Part shown: positions 36,932 to 45,813 of the stretch, piece after piece | Layout of the letters: the number at the start of each line of letters is the position of its first letter | Position numbering within the stretch: position 1 is the first letter of the stretch | Source of the DNA: Actinophytocola sp963727495 | GTDB taxonomy: Bacteria; Actinomycetota; Actinomycetes; Mycobacteriales; Pseudonocardiaceae | Direction of reading: 5' to 3' | NCBI GenBank assembly: GCA_963727495.1 | Contig: CAVSGQ010000006.1 | Span: forward strand, 496,001 to 560,000 | Length of the DNA: 64,000 nucleotides | Program-made: the position numbers and the translations under genes | The notes under the pieces: model-generated | What the model was told of the DNA's origin: nothing | What the model saw: only the letters and a program-made list of their open reading frames with translations | Databases searched by the model: none

Positions 36932-37729
36932 TCAGCGGGGCGGGCGCAGGTAGTCCAGCTGCGCGCGCACCGACCACTCGGCGGGCGCCCACAGCGACCG
37001 GTCCACGTCGGCGTAGACGAGCTCCACGATCTGCCGCGGCGAGGCGTCCTCGCCGAGCCGGGCGAGGGCGGCGCGCACCTGGTCGAGCCGCTCCTCGCGG
37101 TGGGCCAGGTACTCGGCGGCGGTCGCCGCCAGGTCCGGGAGCTCGCGGCCGTGCCCGGGCAGCGCGACCGTGCCCGGCGGCTCCCGGATCAGCACGCGCA
37201 GCGTGTCCAGGTACGCGCCGAGGTCGGAGATGACCGCAGTGCCGCGGCCCAGCACGGAGTCGCCGGTCAGCACCGCCGCGCCGCCGCTCGGGTCGTTGGG
37301 GTCGTCGGGGCGCACCCGCAGGCACACCGAGTCCGCGGTGTGGCCCGGGGTGTGCAGCACCCGCAGCCGCAGGCCACCCGCCGCGAGGTCCTCGCCGCCG
37401 GTCAGCGGCGGCGCGTCCCGGCACAGGGCCGGGTCGAGCGCGCGGACCGGGGCGCCCGCCCGGCGCGCCAGCCACGGCGCGCCCTGGACGTGGTCGGGGT
37501 GGGAGTGGGTGAGCAGGATCAGCTCGATCGGCGCCACCCCGGCCACCACCTCCAGGTGCGGCTCGTCCTCGTAGCCGGGGTCGACCACCACCACCGAGTC
37601 CGAGCCGGGCGCGCGCAGCAGCCAGGTGTTGGTGCCCTCCAGGGTCATCGAGCCGGGGTTGTTCTCCAGCACCACCGAGGCCACCGGCGTGACCGGCCGC
37701 ACCTCGCCGTACGCGGGGTGGGCCGTCAT
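36932..37729 (-). CDS. MBL-fold metallo-hydrolase (Rv3677c/LACTB2 type)
   Basis: A 265-residue metallo-beta-lactamase-fold hydrolase. Metal ligands are in LLTHSHPDHVQG (HxHxDH), LHTPGHTADS (His) and LTGDSVLG (Asp), with a final His in LPGHGREL. A C-terminal helical domain follows as in LACTB2-like nucleases and thioesterases. The start overlaps the stop of the NUDIX gene (ATGA). Confidence 0.88.
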   Translation of the reverse strand: MTAHPAYGEVRPVTPVASVVLENNPGSMTLEGTNTWLLRAPGSDSVVVVDPGYEDEPHLEVVAGVAPIELILLTHSHPDHVQGAPWLARRAGAPVRALDPALCRDAPPLTGGEDLAAGGLRLRVLHTPGHTADSVCLRVRPDDPNDPSGGAAVLTGDSVLGRGTAVISDLGAYLDTLRVLIREPPGTVALPGHGRELPDLAATAAEYLAHREERLDQVRAALARLGEDASPRQIVELVYADVDRSLWAPAEWSVRAQLDYLRPPR

Positions 37730-38583
37730 GCGTCCGCGCCCGGGGCCAGGTGGGAGGCGGCGGTGTCGTAGCCCGCGTCGCCCGGCAGCACGATGCGCAG
37801 CGTGTCGCCGTCGCGCACGACCCGGGGCATCAGCTTGCCGATCACGCGCTCGCGGGACATCGCGTCGGCCACCGACGCGCACTCCTCCAGCTCGGCCAGC
37901 GTCGTCCAGGTCGGCGGCAGCAGGCCGACCCGGCCGGCCTTCCACTCGTCGAGCGCCTCGGTCGGGCGTTCCCAGCCGGTGTCGGCCGCCTCGGTGGTGG
38001 CGCCGTCCGCCCGCTGCCCGAGCGGCAGCGCGGCCAGGAAGAACCGGGCGTCGAACCGGCGCTTCTCCTCCACCGGGGTCACCCAGTTCGACCACGGGCG
38101 CAGCAGGTCGGCGCGCAGCACCAGGCCCGACTCGGCGAGGAACCCGGCCAGCGACAGCTCGCGGTTGACCAGCTGGGCGCGCGCCTCGGCGAAGGGGCGC
38201 ACGTCCGACACGACCGAGTCCTCGTCCGGCCCGGCGAGCAGCACGCCGGACTCCTCGAACGTCTCCCGCACCGCCGCGCACACCAGCGCGCGGGCGAGCC
38301 CCACGTCGCAGGAGAACCGCGACGCCCACCACGCGGGCGGCGGCCCGTGCCAGGCCAGCGAGGTGTCCGCGTCGCGCCGGTCCACGCCGCCGCCGGGGAA
38401 GACCGTCATGCCACCCGCGAACGCCATGCCCCGCACGCGTCGCTGCAGGAACACCGCCAGTCCGGCGTCGGTGTCGCGGACCAGCATGACCGTGGCCGCG
38501 TCCTTGGGCGTCGCCGGCGGGTCCGGGACCTCGGGCGGGACGAAGCCCTCCGGCAGGGTCAGTTCCTTCGGCAGCTCACGCAC
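37726..38583 (-). CDS. NUDIX hydrolase, NUDT19/RNase-like split-box type
   Basis: A 285-residue NUDIX protein with MTVFPGGGVDRRDAD, then an insertion of about 30 residues before AAVRETFEESGVLL, the split NUDIX box of the NUDT19 group that hydrolyses CoA derivatives. It starts at GTG 38583 and is translationally coupled to the downstream MBL hydrolase. Confidence 0.82.
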   Translation of the reverse strand: MRELPKELTLPEGFVPPEVPDPPATPKDAATVMLVRDTDAGLAVFLQRRVRGMAFAGGMTVFPGGGVDRRDADTSLAWHGPPPAWWASRFSCDVGLARALVCAAVRETFEESGVLLAGPDEDSVVSDVRPFAEARAQLVNRELSLAGFLAESGLVLRADLLRPWSNWVTPVEEKRRFDARFFLAALPLGQRADGATTEAADTGWERPTEALDEWKAGRVGLLPPTWTTLAELEECASVADAMSRERVIGKLMPRVVRDGDTLRIVLPGDAGYDTAASHLAPGADA

Positions 38584-38630
38584 ACGCCGAGCCTACGCAG
38601 AACCGGCCGGGCAACCGGCAGGATGTGACC

Positions 38631-39554
38631 ATGAACGACACGCGGCTGCGAATGGGACTGGTCGGCGCGGGACCGTGGGCGCACAAGGTGCACGCGCCGG
38701 GCATCGCCGCGCACCCCGGCACCGAGCTGGTCTCCGTGTGGGCCCGCCGCCCGGAGGCGGCCGCCGAGGTCGCCGCGCTCGGCGGCGCGACGCCGGTGGC
38801 CGACTTCGACGACCTGCTCGCCACGGTCGACGCGGTGGCCTTCGCGGTGCCGCCCGCGGTGCAGGCCCCGCTCGCGCTGCGCGCGGTCGAGGCCGGCAGG
38901 CACGTGATCCTGGAGAAGCCGCTGGCCGGCACCGTCGACGAGGCGCGGCGGCTGGTGGCGGCGGCCGAGCGGGCCGGCGTGGCGACGCTGATGGTGCTGA
39001 CGTTCCGCTACGCGACCGAGACGGCCGACTGGCTGGAGGAGGTGCACCGGCTCGGCGGCTGGCACGGCGGCCAGGCGCGGTGGATGTCCGCCACCCTGCT
39101 GGACACCAAGTACGAGGCGTCCCGCTGGCGGCACGACGGCGGCGCGCTCGCCGACATCGGCCCGCACGTGTTCGACATGCTCGACGCCGCGCTCGGGCCG
39201 GTCACCGACGTGCTGGCCGCGCACTTCGCCGAGCGCGGCGCGATCTGGCACGTCCTGCTCGGCCACGACGGCGGCGCGACGAGCACCGCGACGCTGTCCA
39301 TGCACACGCCCGCGGTGCCGCCGGTCAACGACTTCGCCGTGTTCGGCACGCACGGCTACCTCGAGTTCGACCCGTCCGGCGACGCGCGGGTCCGCTACGC
39401 CGCGCTGCTGGGCGACTTCCTCAGCATGGTGCACAACGGCGGCACCGAGCACCCGTGCGACATCCGCCGCGGCCTGCACCTGCAGCGCCTGCTGCGGACG
39501 GTCGCCGACACGGTGGCCGCCGGCCGGACCACCGGTCAGGTGGCCGGCGGGTAG
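38631..39554 (+). CDS. Gfo/Idh/MocA family oxidoreductase
   Basis: A 307-residue NAD(P)-dependent oxidoreductase. The N-terminal Rossmann motif is GLVGAGPWAHKVH, and the family motif EKP occurs in VILEKPLAGT. The C-terminal alpha/beta domain has DIGPHVFDMLDAALG, where the Asp and His are typically catalytic. The substrate is probably a sugar or polyol. The ATG at 38631 has AGGA 7 nt upstream. Its 3' end overlaps the convergent unknown gene by 19 nt. Confidence 0.87.
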   Translation: MNDTRLRMGLVGAGPWAHKVHAPGIAAHPGTELVSVWARRPEAAAEVAALGGATPVADFDDLLATVDAVAFAVPPAVQAPLALRAVEAGRHVILEKPLAGTVDEARRLVAAAERAGVATLMVLTFRYATETADWLEEVHRLGGWHGGQARWMSATLLDTKYEASRWRHDGGALADIGPHVFDMLDAALGPVTDVLAAHFAERGAIWHVLLGHDGGATSTATLSMHTPAVPPVNDFAVFGTHGYLEFDPSGDARVRYAALLGDFLSMVHNGGTEHPCDIRRGLHLQRLLRTVADTVAAGRTTGQVAGG

Positions 39555-41089
39555 CCCGGTCCCTCCGGCTTGGGCGGCACGCCGTTGATCATCATCGGCC
39601 CGCTCCCGGAGGCGCGTGCCTGGCCGAGCCGCCCGCCCGGCCTGCCGTGCCGGCCGGACCACGCGGTGGACGTGCTGCCCTCGTCCTGCTTCTCCCGGCG
39701 GGCCAGCTCGTCCTGCAGCTCGCGCAGCAGGTTGCGTTCCTGGGTGTTGAGCACGTCGTCGCCGAACGCGGCGGAGTGCTCGTCCGGGGCGGCCGGGACC
39801 AGCCGCGGCCGCGACGGCGGCTCGTTCTTCGGCCGGTTCGCCCGCCGCCGCGGCGACGGGGCCGAGTTCGTCGGCGTCTCGACGCTCAGCGCGGACGGGG
39901 GCTGCTCGCCCGGCGTGTCCTCCGGCTCCTGGTCGGGCTCCCGCTCCTGGGTGAACGCGGAACGCGGACCGGCCGGCTCCGGGGCCGGCGTGGGGCTCTG
40001 GTCGGCGGCCTGGGCGCGCGGCGCCTCGACCGGCGGTGCCGGCCGGTCGGCGGGCACGGCGGCCTCGGGCCGCAGCGGCACCGGCGGCGGCAGGTCCGGC
40101 GCCGCGTCGGGGGCGGCACGCAGCTCGACCGGCGGCGGGACGGTCCGCTCCGCCGCGTCGGGGCGCAGCTCGACCGGCGGCGGCAGCGTGCGCTGCTGCT
40201 CCACCGGGAGGGGCGGGTCCACGGGCGGCTGCAGGGCGCGCTGCGGCTCGGTCGGCATCCGGTCCACCGGGGTGTCCACCCTCGGCGGCTCGGGCCGCGC
40301 CGGCTCCGGCGGGACGACCGGCGCGTTGCGCGGTTCCGCACCACCGAAGGACGGCTCCACCGGCCGGTCCCCGTACCGCTGCTCGCCGCCGAGTGGCGTC
40401 GGTGCCACCCGGACCGGCTCGACCGGACTCATCCGCGGTCCGTCCCCAGAGTCCGGCTCAGCGAAAGGGACCTGTCGCGCGCAGCGCATCGCCTCCTGGT
40501 GGTAGTCGGTCGGCTGGTTGCCGTCCACGAGGACCTCGACCGACGCCCGGATCCCGGCGCGGCGCAAGGCGTACTCGACCCGGTAGGCGGTGGCCGGCGG
40601 GAACCCGCCGGGACCCACGCCGACCAGCACGACCCGGTGCGGCACCGGCCCGGAGGACGGGCCCGCCGGGGTCAGCCGCCACACGCACCACACCGACCGC
40701 ACGTCCGGCAGCACGTCGAGCACCTGCCGGACGGCGTCCGCGACGCCCCGGTCCGGCTCCCGGCCCTCGACCGCACCGACCGCGAAGCGGTGCCGGCCCT
40801 TCGGCCCCGGCTCGCGTACCGCGACCCGGTCGATGACCGCCGGATCCAGGTAGGTGTCCGCGAACAGCGTCTCCATCTCCCGGTGCTGCCCACCGGTCAG
40901 CGAGACGCCGCCCGCCACGAGGCAACCGGCCACGAACTCCAGCGCCCGGTCCAGCTCGGCGGAGGCGAGCATCTGGCGCGCGTCGGCCAGTGCGTCGTCG
41001 TCCAGCCGGCCGGCGAGGCTCAGCAGGAGATCGTGTATTCGGATCGGCAACGCGACACCCGGCCGATTCCCCCTTGAGACCTGGGTCAC
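39536..41089 (-). CDS. Uncharacterised protein with long Pro/Glu-rich tail, paralogue of the next gene
   Basis: A 517-residue protein that I do not recognise. Residues about 15-209 form an alpha/beta domain (HDLLLSLAGRLDDDALADAR at the start, DYHQEAMRCARQVPF at the end). Residues about 210-440 are Pro-, Glu- and Arg-rich with three PPPVxLR repeats, and a C-terminal helix has ERNLLRELQDELARREKQ. The N-terminal domain is clearly homologous to the whole product of the neighbour at 41138-41746. AAGGAG precedes the GTG start by 7 nt. It is probably cytoplasmic; the disordered tail suggests a scaffold or adaptor. Confidence 0.75.
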   Translation of the reverse strand: MTQVSRGNRPGVALPIRIHDLLLSLAGRLDDDALADARQMLASAELDRALEFVAGCLVAGGVSLTGGQHREMETLFADTYLDPAVIDRVAVREPGPKGRHRFAVGAVEGREPDRGVADAVRQVLDVLPDVRSVWCVWRLTPAGPSSGPVPHRVVLVGVGPGGFPPATAYRVEYALRRAGIRASVEVLVDGNQPTDYHQEAMRCARQVPFAEPDSGDGPRMSPVEPVRVAPTPLGGEQRYGDRPVEPSFGGAEPRNAPVVPPEPARPEPPRVDTPVDRMPTEPQRALQPPVDPPLPVEQQRTLPPPVELRPDAAERTVPPPVELRAAPDAAPDLPPPVPLRPEAAVPADRPAPPVEAPRAQAADQSPTPAPEPAGPRSAFTQEREPDQEPEDTPGEQPPSALSVETPTNSAPSPRRRANRPKNEPPSRPRLVPAAPDEHSAAFGDDVLNTQERNLLRELQDELARREKQDEGSTSTAWSGRHGRPGGRLGQARASGSGPMMINGVPPKPEGPGYPPAT

Positions 41090-41137
41090 GGTCGACTCCT
41101 TCCGCTTGTCCGGGTCGACGGGACGCGAGGAAGGGGC

Positions 41138-41746
41138 TCAGCCCTGGTGCACGACCATCCCGGGGAGCAACGGCTCGGATGCCGCGAGGGCCGCCTGGTG
41201 GTAGGGCGGGAGGTCGATGCCCTCCGGCATCACCTCGACACCCGGCTCGTGCGTTCCAAGCGCCCGCAGCACGCGCTGCAGCTCTCCGGTCAACCGAGCG
41301 CAGCCGGCTGAAGCGGTGACCAGCACGATCCTGGTGGCCGGACCCAGGCCGGATCGGTGCCGTCGCCAACTCCCACGCACGTCGACCAGCTCCGGGCGTC
41401 CATGCAGGATCGCCCCGAGCACTACCGCTTCGGAGTCACCGGTGTTAATCCGTTCGGGCGACTCCGAGGTGAATGTGTAGTCGACTTCGTCGATTTGGTC
41501 CACCCACGGCACGGCGTGCAACCGTCCGGCGTCGGCGCCGGCATCCAGTAGTGCGGCGTTGAGCAGGAGAGATTCACGCGCCGTGATCGCGACACGTTCT
41601 CTGAGCAATGTCAGCGGCAGGGCGCGCGCCAGGGCGTCGAGCGCGCCGCCGGCCAGCCAGTCCCGCAGCCGCCACAGCTGCCGGTCCGGCAGCCGGCCCG
41701 CGAGCCGGAGGAGCAACTCGTGGCAGGGGTCTTCCATCTCGGGCAC
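41138..41746 (-). CDS. Uncharacterised protein, single-domain paralogue of the preceding gene
   Basis: A 202-residue protein aligning with the N-terminal domain of the 517-residue neighbour: CHELLLRLAGRLPDRQLWRL against HDLLLSLAGRLDDDALADAR, an ATRIVLVTASAG strand against HRVVLVGVGPG, and LPPYHQAALAASEPLLP against PTDYHQEAMRCARQVPF. No catalytic motif is evident. GGGAGG lies 5 nt before the GTG start. It is 48 nt upstream of its paralogue and follows RidA on the same strand, so an operon is likely. Confidence 0.75.
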   Translation of the reverse strand: MPEMEDPCHELLLRLAGRLPDRQLWRLRDWLAGGALDALARALPLTLLRERVAITARESLLLNAALLDAGADAGRLHAVPWVDQIDEVDYTFTSESPERINTGDSEAVVLGAILHGRPELVDVRGSWRRHRSGLGPATRIVLVTASAGCARLTGELQRVLRALGTHEPGVEVMPEGIDLPPYHQAALAASEPLLPGMVVHQG

Positions 41747-41764
41747 TTCGACCTCCCTGTTGGG

Positions 41765-42220
41765 TCAGGACACCTCGACGACCAGCTCGACCTCGACCGG
41801 CACGCCCAGCGGCAGCTCGGCCACCCCGACCGCGGACCGCGCGTGCCGGCCCGCCTCCCCGAAGACCTCGCCGAGCAGCTCCGACGCCCCGTTGATCACC
41901 GCGGGCTGGCCGGTGAAGCCCTCCGCGGACGCCACGAACCCGACGACCTTGACCACCCGCACGATCGCGTCCACGCCGACCAGGTCGTGCACCGCGGCGA
42001 GCGCGTTCAGCGCGCAGGTCCGGGCGTGCCCCTTGGCCTCCTCGGGGCTGACCTCCTGGCCGACCTTGCCGGTGGCCGCGATCGCGCCGTCGACGAACGG
42101 CACCTGGCCGGCGGTGTAGACGAGGTTCCCGGTGCGCACGGCCGGGACGTAGGCGCCGGCCGGCGCGGGCACCGCGGGCAGCTGGATGCCGAGCTCGGTG
42201 AGGGTGTCACTCCACGTCAC
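41765..42220 (-). CDS. RidA family protein
   Basis: A 151-residue member of the RidA/YjgF family, orthologous by position to Rv3678c. NLVYTAGQVPF, CALNALAAVH and the C-terminal RSAVGVAELPLGVPVEVEL are typical. The Arg that binds substrate carboxylate in active RidA proteins appears as GRHARSAVGV. It may remove reactive enamine/imine intermediates. The GTG start is 1 nt from the DUF4177 stop. Confidence 0.85.
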   Translation of the reverse strand: MTWSDTLTELGIQLPAVPAPAGAYVPAVRTGNLVYTAGQVPFVDGAIAATGKVGQEVSPEEAKGHARTCALNALAAVHDLVGVDAIVRVVKVVGFVASAEGFTGQPAVINGASELLGEVFGEAGRHARSAVGVAELPLGVPVEVELVVEVS

Positions 42221-42221
42221 G

Positions 42222-42380
42222 TCATTCGCCCTTCGGCCGCTTGAGGTAGGCCACCATCTGCTCGCCGGTCGGGCCGGGCAGCACGGTCACGAGCTCCCAG
42301 CCGTCCTCGCCCCACTGGTCGAGGATCTGCTTGGTCGCGTGGATCAGCAGCGGCACCGTGGCGTACTCCCACTTCGTCAT
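42222..42380 (-). CDS. DUF4177 small protein
   Basis: A 52-residue protein: MTKWEYATVPLLIHATKQ, then DQWGEDGWELVTVLPGP and ending KRPKGE. The pattern W-E-Y ... GWELV is typical of DUF4177. The same small gene accompanies RidA in mycobacteria (Rv3678A). The function is unknown. It is one base upstream of ridA. Confidence 0.85.
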   Translation of the reverse strand: MTKWEYATVPLLIHATKQILDQWGEDGWELVTVLPGPTGEQMVAYLKRPKGE

Positions 42381-42415
42381 GAACCGGGACTGTAACCGCC
42401 CCTACCGTCGAGACC

Positions 42416-42883
42416 ATGTCCCAGGTACGCCCCGCCACCACCGACGACATCCCGGGCCTGGTCGGGCTCCGCGGCCTGCTGTTCGCGGGCCTGGCCGGCG
42501 GCTGGGGACCGCCCACCGCCGGCGAGGGCTGGCAGCGGGCCTGCGCCACCGTGCTCGCCGGCCGGCTGGGCGACGGCTCGCTGCGGGCCCTCGTCGTCGA
42601 CGGCGAGTCCGGCCCGGCCGCGTGCGGTATGGGGGTGGTCGACCACCGGCTGCCCAGCCCGTACAACGCGAGCGGGCTGGTCGGGCACGTGTTCGGCATC
42701 GTCACCGCACCGCCCTACCGGGGGCGCGGCTACGCGCGGGCGATCGTGACCGCGCTGCTCGCCTGGTTCGACGAGCGCGGCCTGACCCGGGTCGACCTGA
42801 ACGCGAGCGCCGACGGGCAGTCGCTGTACCGCAGCCTCGGCTTCGCGGTGCACCCCGACCCGGCTATGCGGCGAAACCGCTGA
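42416..42883 (+). CDS. GNAT family N-acetyltransferase
   Basis: A 155-residue acetyltransferase with the acetyl-CoA binding motif A region GIVTAPPYRGRGYARAIV (R/QxxGxG/A form RGRGYA) and a C-terminal SLYRSLGFAVHPDP stretch. It is divergent from the DUF4177-RidA genes, with 35 nt between starts. The substrate is unknown. Confidence 0.83.
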   Translation: MSQVRPATTDDIPGLVGLRGLLFAGLAGGWGPPTAGEGWQRACATVLAGRLGDGSLRALVVDGESGPAACGMGVVDHRLPSPYNASGLVGHVFGIVTAPPYRGRGYARAIVTALLAWFDERGLTRVDLNASADGQSLYRSLGFAVHPDPAMRRNR

Positions 42884-42905
42884 GCAGGCCCGGTACGGTT
42901 GCCGC

Positions 42906-43157
42906 GTGGAAGCGTGGCGTGTGATCGCGACCGTCCTGCTGGCGGCCACCGGGTTCGTGATCGTGCTGCTCACCATGGCCAAGACGCGCGACCGGCGGGA
43001 CGCCACGAGCGGGCAGGTCGCGCTCAACGGGGTGATCAGCTTCACCGTCCTGGTGGTGCTGTGCGTGCTCACGCTGACCGTGCTCGCGCCGGCCGTCACC
43101 TGGATCGTGGTCGCGGCCGTCGGGGCGACCGTGACCGTGATGCTGCTCGCTAGTTGA
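42906..43157 (+). CDS. Small two-helix membrane protein
   Basis: An 83-residue protein with two hydrophobic helices (about residues 5-24 and 40-80, the latter possibly two passes) and a charged loop KTRDRRDATSGQ. It starts at GTG 42906. It is conserved in spirit next to the ArsA pair in relatives, but I cannot name a family. Confidence 0.6.
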   Translation: MEAWRVIATVLLAATGFVIVLLTMAKTRDRRDATSGQVALNGVISFTVLVVLCVLTLTVLAPAVTWIVVAAVGATVTVMLLAS

Positions 43158-43202
43158 GCGCCTGTCCGGCGCGCCTCGCACCGGTCCACATACCCTGAGG
43201 AC

Positions 43203-44204
43203 GTGACCACTTCCGCCATGTGGACCGAGCCGGTCTCCCGGGCGCGCCTGCACGTGGTCACCGGCAAGGGCGGCACCGGCAAGACCACCGTCGCCGCCGC
43301 GCTGGCGCTGGCCCTGGCCACCGGCGGGCGGCGGGTGCTGCTCGTCGAGGTCGAGGGCCGGCAGGGCATCGCCCAGCTCTTCGACACCCAGCCGCTGCCC
43401 TACGCGGAGAAGCGGATCGCCTCCGCGCCCGGCGGCGGCGAGGTCCGCGCGCTGCACGTGGACGCCGAGGCCGCGCTGCTGGAGTACTTCGCGATGTTCT
43501 ACAACCTGGGCTTCGCCGGCCGCACGCTGCGCCGCATGGGCGCCATCGAGTTCGCCACCACGCTCGCGCCGGGGCTGCGCGACGTGCTGCTGACCGGCAA
43601 GGTCAAGGAGACCGTCGGGCGCACCGACGACCACGGCCGGCACATGTACGACGCGGTGGTGCTCGACGCGCCGCCGACCGGCCGGATCGTGAAGTTCCTC
43701 GACGTCACCAAGGCCATGGCCGACCTGGCCAAGGTCGGCCCGATCAAGGGGCAGAGCGACGGCGTGGTGCGCCTGCTGCACTCCCAGGACACCGCGGTGC
43801 ACCTGGTGACGCTGCTGGAGGAGATGCCGGTCCGGGAGACCATCGAGGCGGTCACCGACCTCGGCCACGCGGACCTGCGGCCGGGTGCGGTGTTCGTCAA
43901 CCGGGTCCGCCCGCCGCGGCTGCCGGCGCGGTCGCTCACCCCGGCCGCGGGCGGGCGGGTGGACGCCTCCCGCGTGCGGGCCGGCCTGACCAGTGCCGGG
44001 CTGGACCTCGCCGCCGAGGACGTCGACGGCCTGGTCGCGGAGACCGTCGAGCACGCCATCCGGGTACTCGCCGAGCAGGACGCCCGCGAGCAGCTCGCCG
44101 AGGTCGACCTGCCGGCCCTGGAGCTGCCGGACGTCACCGACGGCATCGACACCGCCGCGCTCTACGAACTGGCCGAGGCCCTGGTCGAGCAGGGAGTCCG
44201 ATGA
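43203..44204 (+). CDS. ArsA/GET3-like ATPase, subunit 1 (BagA type)
   Basis: A 333-residue P-loop ATPase of the ArsA/Get3 family, orthologous by context to Rv3679. The deviant Walker A GKGGTGKTT is near residue 20, and the switch region is VVLDAPPTGR. It lacks the arsenite-binding cysteines. In mycobacteria the two proteins form a heteromeric complex (BagA/BagB) connected with metabolic adaptation. It overlaps the second ArsA gene by 4 nt (ATGA). Confidence 0.9.
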   Translation: MTTSAMWTEPVSRARLHVVTGKGGTGKTTVAAALALALATGGRRVLLVEVEGRQGIAQLFDTQPLPYAEKRIASAPGGGEVRALHVDAEAALLEYFAMFYNLGFAGRTLRRMGAIEFATTLAPGLRDVLLTGKVKETVGRTDDHGRHMYDAVVLDAPPTGRIVKFLDVTKAMADLAKVGPIKGQSDGVVRLLHSQDTAVHLVTLLEEMPVRETIEAVTDLGHADLRPGAVFVNRVRPPRLPARSLTPAAGGRVDASRVRAGLTSAGLDLAAEDVDGLVAETVEHAIRVLAEQDAREQLAEVDLPALELPDVTDGIDTAALYELAEALVEQGVR

Positions 44205-45322
44205 GCGCCCTCGATGTCGACACGCTGATCGACGACCCGGACATCCACGTGATCGTGTGCTGCGGCTCCGGCGGGGTCGGCAAGACCACCACGGCCGCCG
44301 CGGTCGCGGTGCGCGCCGCCGAGCGCGGCCGCAAGACGGTGGTGCTCACCATCGACCCGGCGCGCCGGCTCGCCCAGGCGCTGGGCCTGCGGGAGCTGGG
44401 CAACACGCCCAAGGAGGTCGAGGTCTCCGGCTTCGAGCCGGCCGGCCAGCTCTCCGCGATGATGCTGGACATGCGCCGCACCTTCGACGACATGGTGCTC
44501 GCGCACGCCGGCGAGAAGCGGGCCCAGGAGGTGCTGGCCAACCCGTTCTACAAGACCATCTCCAGCTCGTTCTCCGGCACCCAGGAGTACATGGCGATGG
44601 AGAAGCTGGGCCAGCTCGCCGGCGAGGGCCGCTGGGACCTGATCGTCGTGGACACCCCGCCGAGCCGCTCGGCACTGGACTTCCTGGACGCGCCGCAGCG
44701 GATGTCCTCCGCGCTCGACGGCCGGATGATCCGCCTGCTGTCCGGCCCGGCGCGCACCGGCGGCTGGGGCGTGCGCAAGGTCGTGGGCGCGGGGATCATG
44801 CTGTTCGCGAAGGCCGTGTCGACGATCGTCGGCGGCCAGCTGCTGGCCGACGCGTCGGCGTTCGTGCAGGCGTTCGACAGCATGTTCGGCGGGTTCAAGC
44901 AGCGGGCCCGCAAGACCTACGAGCTGCTGCGCTCGGGCGGGACCGCGTTCGTCGTGGTCGCCACGCCCGAGCCGGACGCGCTGCGGGAGGCGAGCTACTT
45001 CGTGGAGCGGCTGGCCGCGGAGGACATGCCGCTGTCCGGACTGGTCATCAACCGAACACACCCGGTGCTGGCCAAGCTGCCCGCGGCCCGGGCGATCGCC
45101 GCGGCGGACAACCTCGAGCGCGCGGGCGAGGCGCCGCTGGCCACCGCGGTGCTGCGGCTGCACGCCGACCGGGTGGCCACGCACCAGCGCGAGCGGCGGC
45201 TGATGGCCCGGTTCACCAAGGCGCACCCGTCGGTGTCGGTCGTGCACGTTCCGGCCATGCCGGCCGACGTGCACGACCTGCCCGGCCTGCGCGGCATCGG
45301 GGAGCGGCTGGCCGGCCGCTGA
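44201..45322 (+). CDS. ArsA/GET3-like ATPase, subunit 2 (BagB type)
   Basis: A 373-residue ArsA-like ATPase orthologous by context to Rv3680. The deviant Walker A is GSGGVGKTT, followed by LTIDPARRLAQALG (A-loop-like) and IVVDTPPSRSALDFLDAP. A hydrophobic stretch in GAGIMLFAKAVSTIVGGQLL could contact membrane or client. It is coupled to the first subunit and convergent with whiB4. Confidence 0.9.
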   Translation: MSALDVDTLIDDPDIHVIVCCGSGGVGKTTTAAAVAVRAAERGRKTVVLTIDPARRLAQALGLRELGNTPKEVEVSGFEPAGQLSAMMLDMRRTFDDMVLAHAGEKRAQEVLANPFYKTISSSFSGTQEYMAMEKLGQLAGEGRWDLIVVDTPPSRSALDFLDAPQRMSSALDGRMIRLLSGPARTGGWGVRKVVGAGIMLFAKAVSTIVGGQLLADASAFVQAFDSMFGGFKQRARKTYELLRSGGTAFVVVATPEPDALREASYFVERLAAEDMPLSGLVINRTHPVLAKLPAARAIAAADNLERAGEAPLATAVLRLHADRVATHQRERRLMARFTKAHPSVSVVHVPAMPADVHDLPGLRGIGERLAGR

Positions 45323-45331
45323 CCTGCGCGT

Positions 45332-45637
45332 TCACCCGACGCGGACGTCCTCGTCCTCGTCGAGGTGGTTGCGCCGGGCCGTTTGCAGCAGCTCCAGCCA
45401 GGACGTCACCTCCGGGCGGCGGCGCAGCAGTGCGCGGCGCTCCCGCTCGGTCATCCCGCCCCAGACGCCGAACTCGATACGGTTGTCCAGGGCCTCGGCC
45501 AGACATTCCGTGCGCACCGGACACGCAATGCACACCACTTTGGCCTTGCGCTGCTCCTTGCCCCGGACGAACAACCCGTCCGGGTCCTGCTCGCGGCATG
45601 ACGCGTTGACTCGCCAGTCCGCCTGCTCGATGTACAT
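45332..45637 (-). CDS. whiB4: WhiB family iron-sulfur transcription factor (WhiB4 position)
   Basis: A 101-residue WhiB protein. Four cysteines bind a redox- and NO-sensitive [4Fe-4S] cluster: Cys14 in NASCREQDPDGLF, then C-x2-C-x5-C in VVCIACPVRTEC. The G-V-W-G-G turn and the basic RRALLRRRP tail follow. Position between the ArsA pair and ponA2 matches whiB4 of mycobacteria, a redox regulator. It starts at ATG. Confidence 0.93.
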   Translation of the reverse strand: MYIEQADWRVNASCREQDPDGLFVRGKEQRKAKVVCIACPVRTECLAEALDNRIEFGVWGGMTERERRALLRRRPEVTSWLELLQTARRNHLDEDEDVRVG

Positions 45638-45813
45638 AACCCCCGCCCCTACCGTCGTCGCGACCTTCTACCCCGGTCCCCCTCGTGCCGGAGTGCCGAT
45701 ACAAGGAATACGTCTGGAACCCGTAAGCCGTTCGGCTGCTGTCGTTGAGACGTTGACGGACTTTAGGGCCCGTCGGTTCCCACGAGTACTACGGGGGCCA
45801 CAGCCGTTACAAA

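Noticed and set aside
37793..41077. 1094-residue plus-strand frame
   Set aside because: Artefact of high GC content spanning several real genes on both strands.
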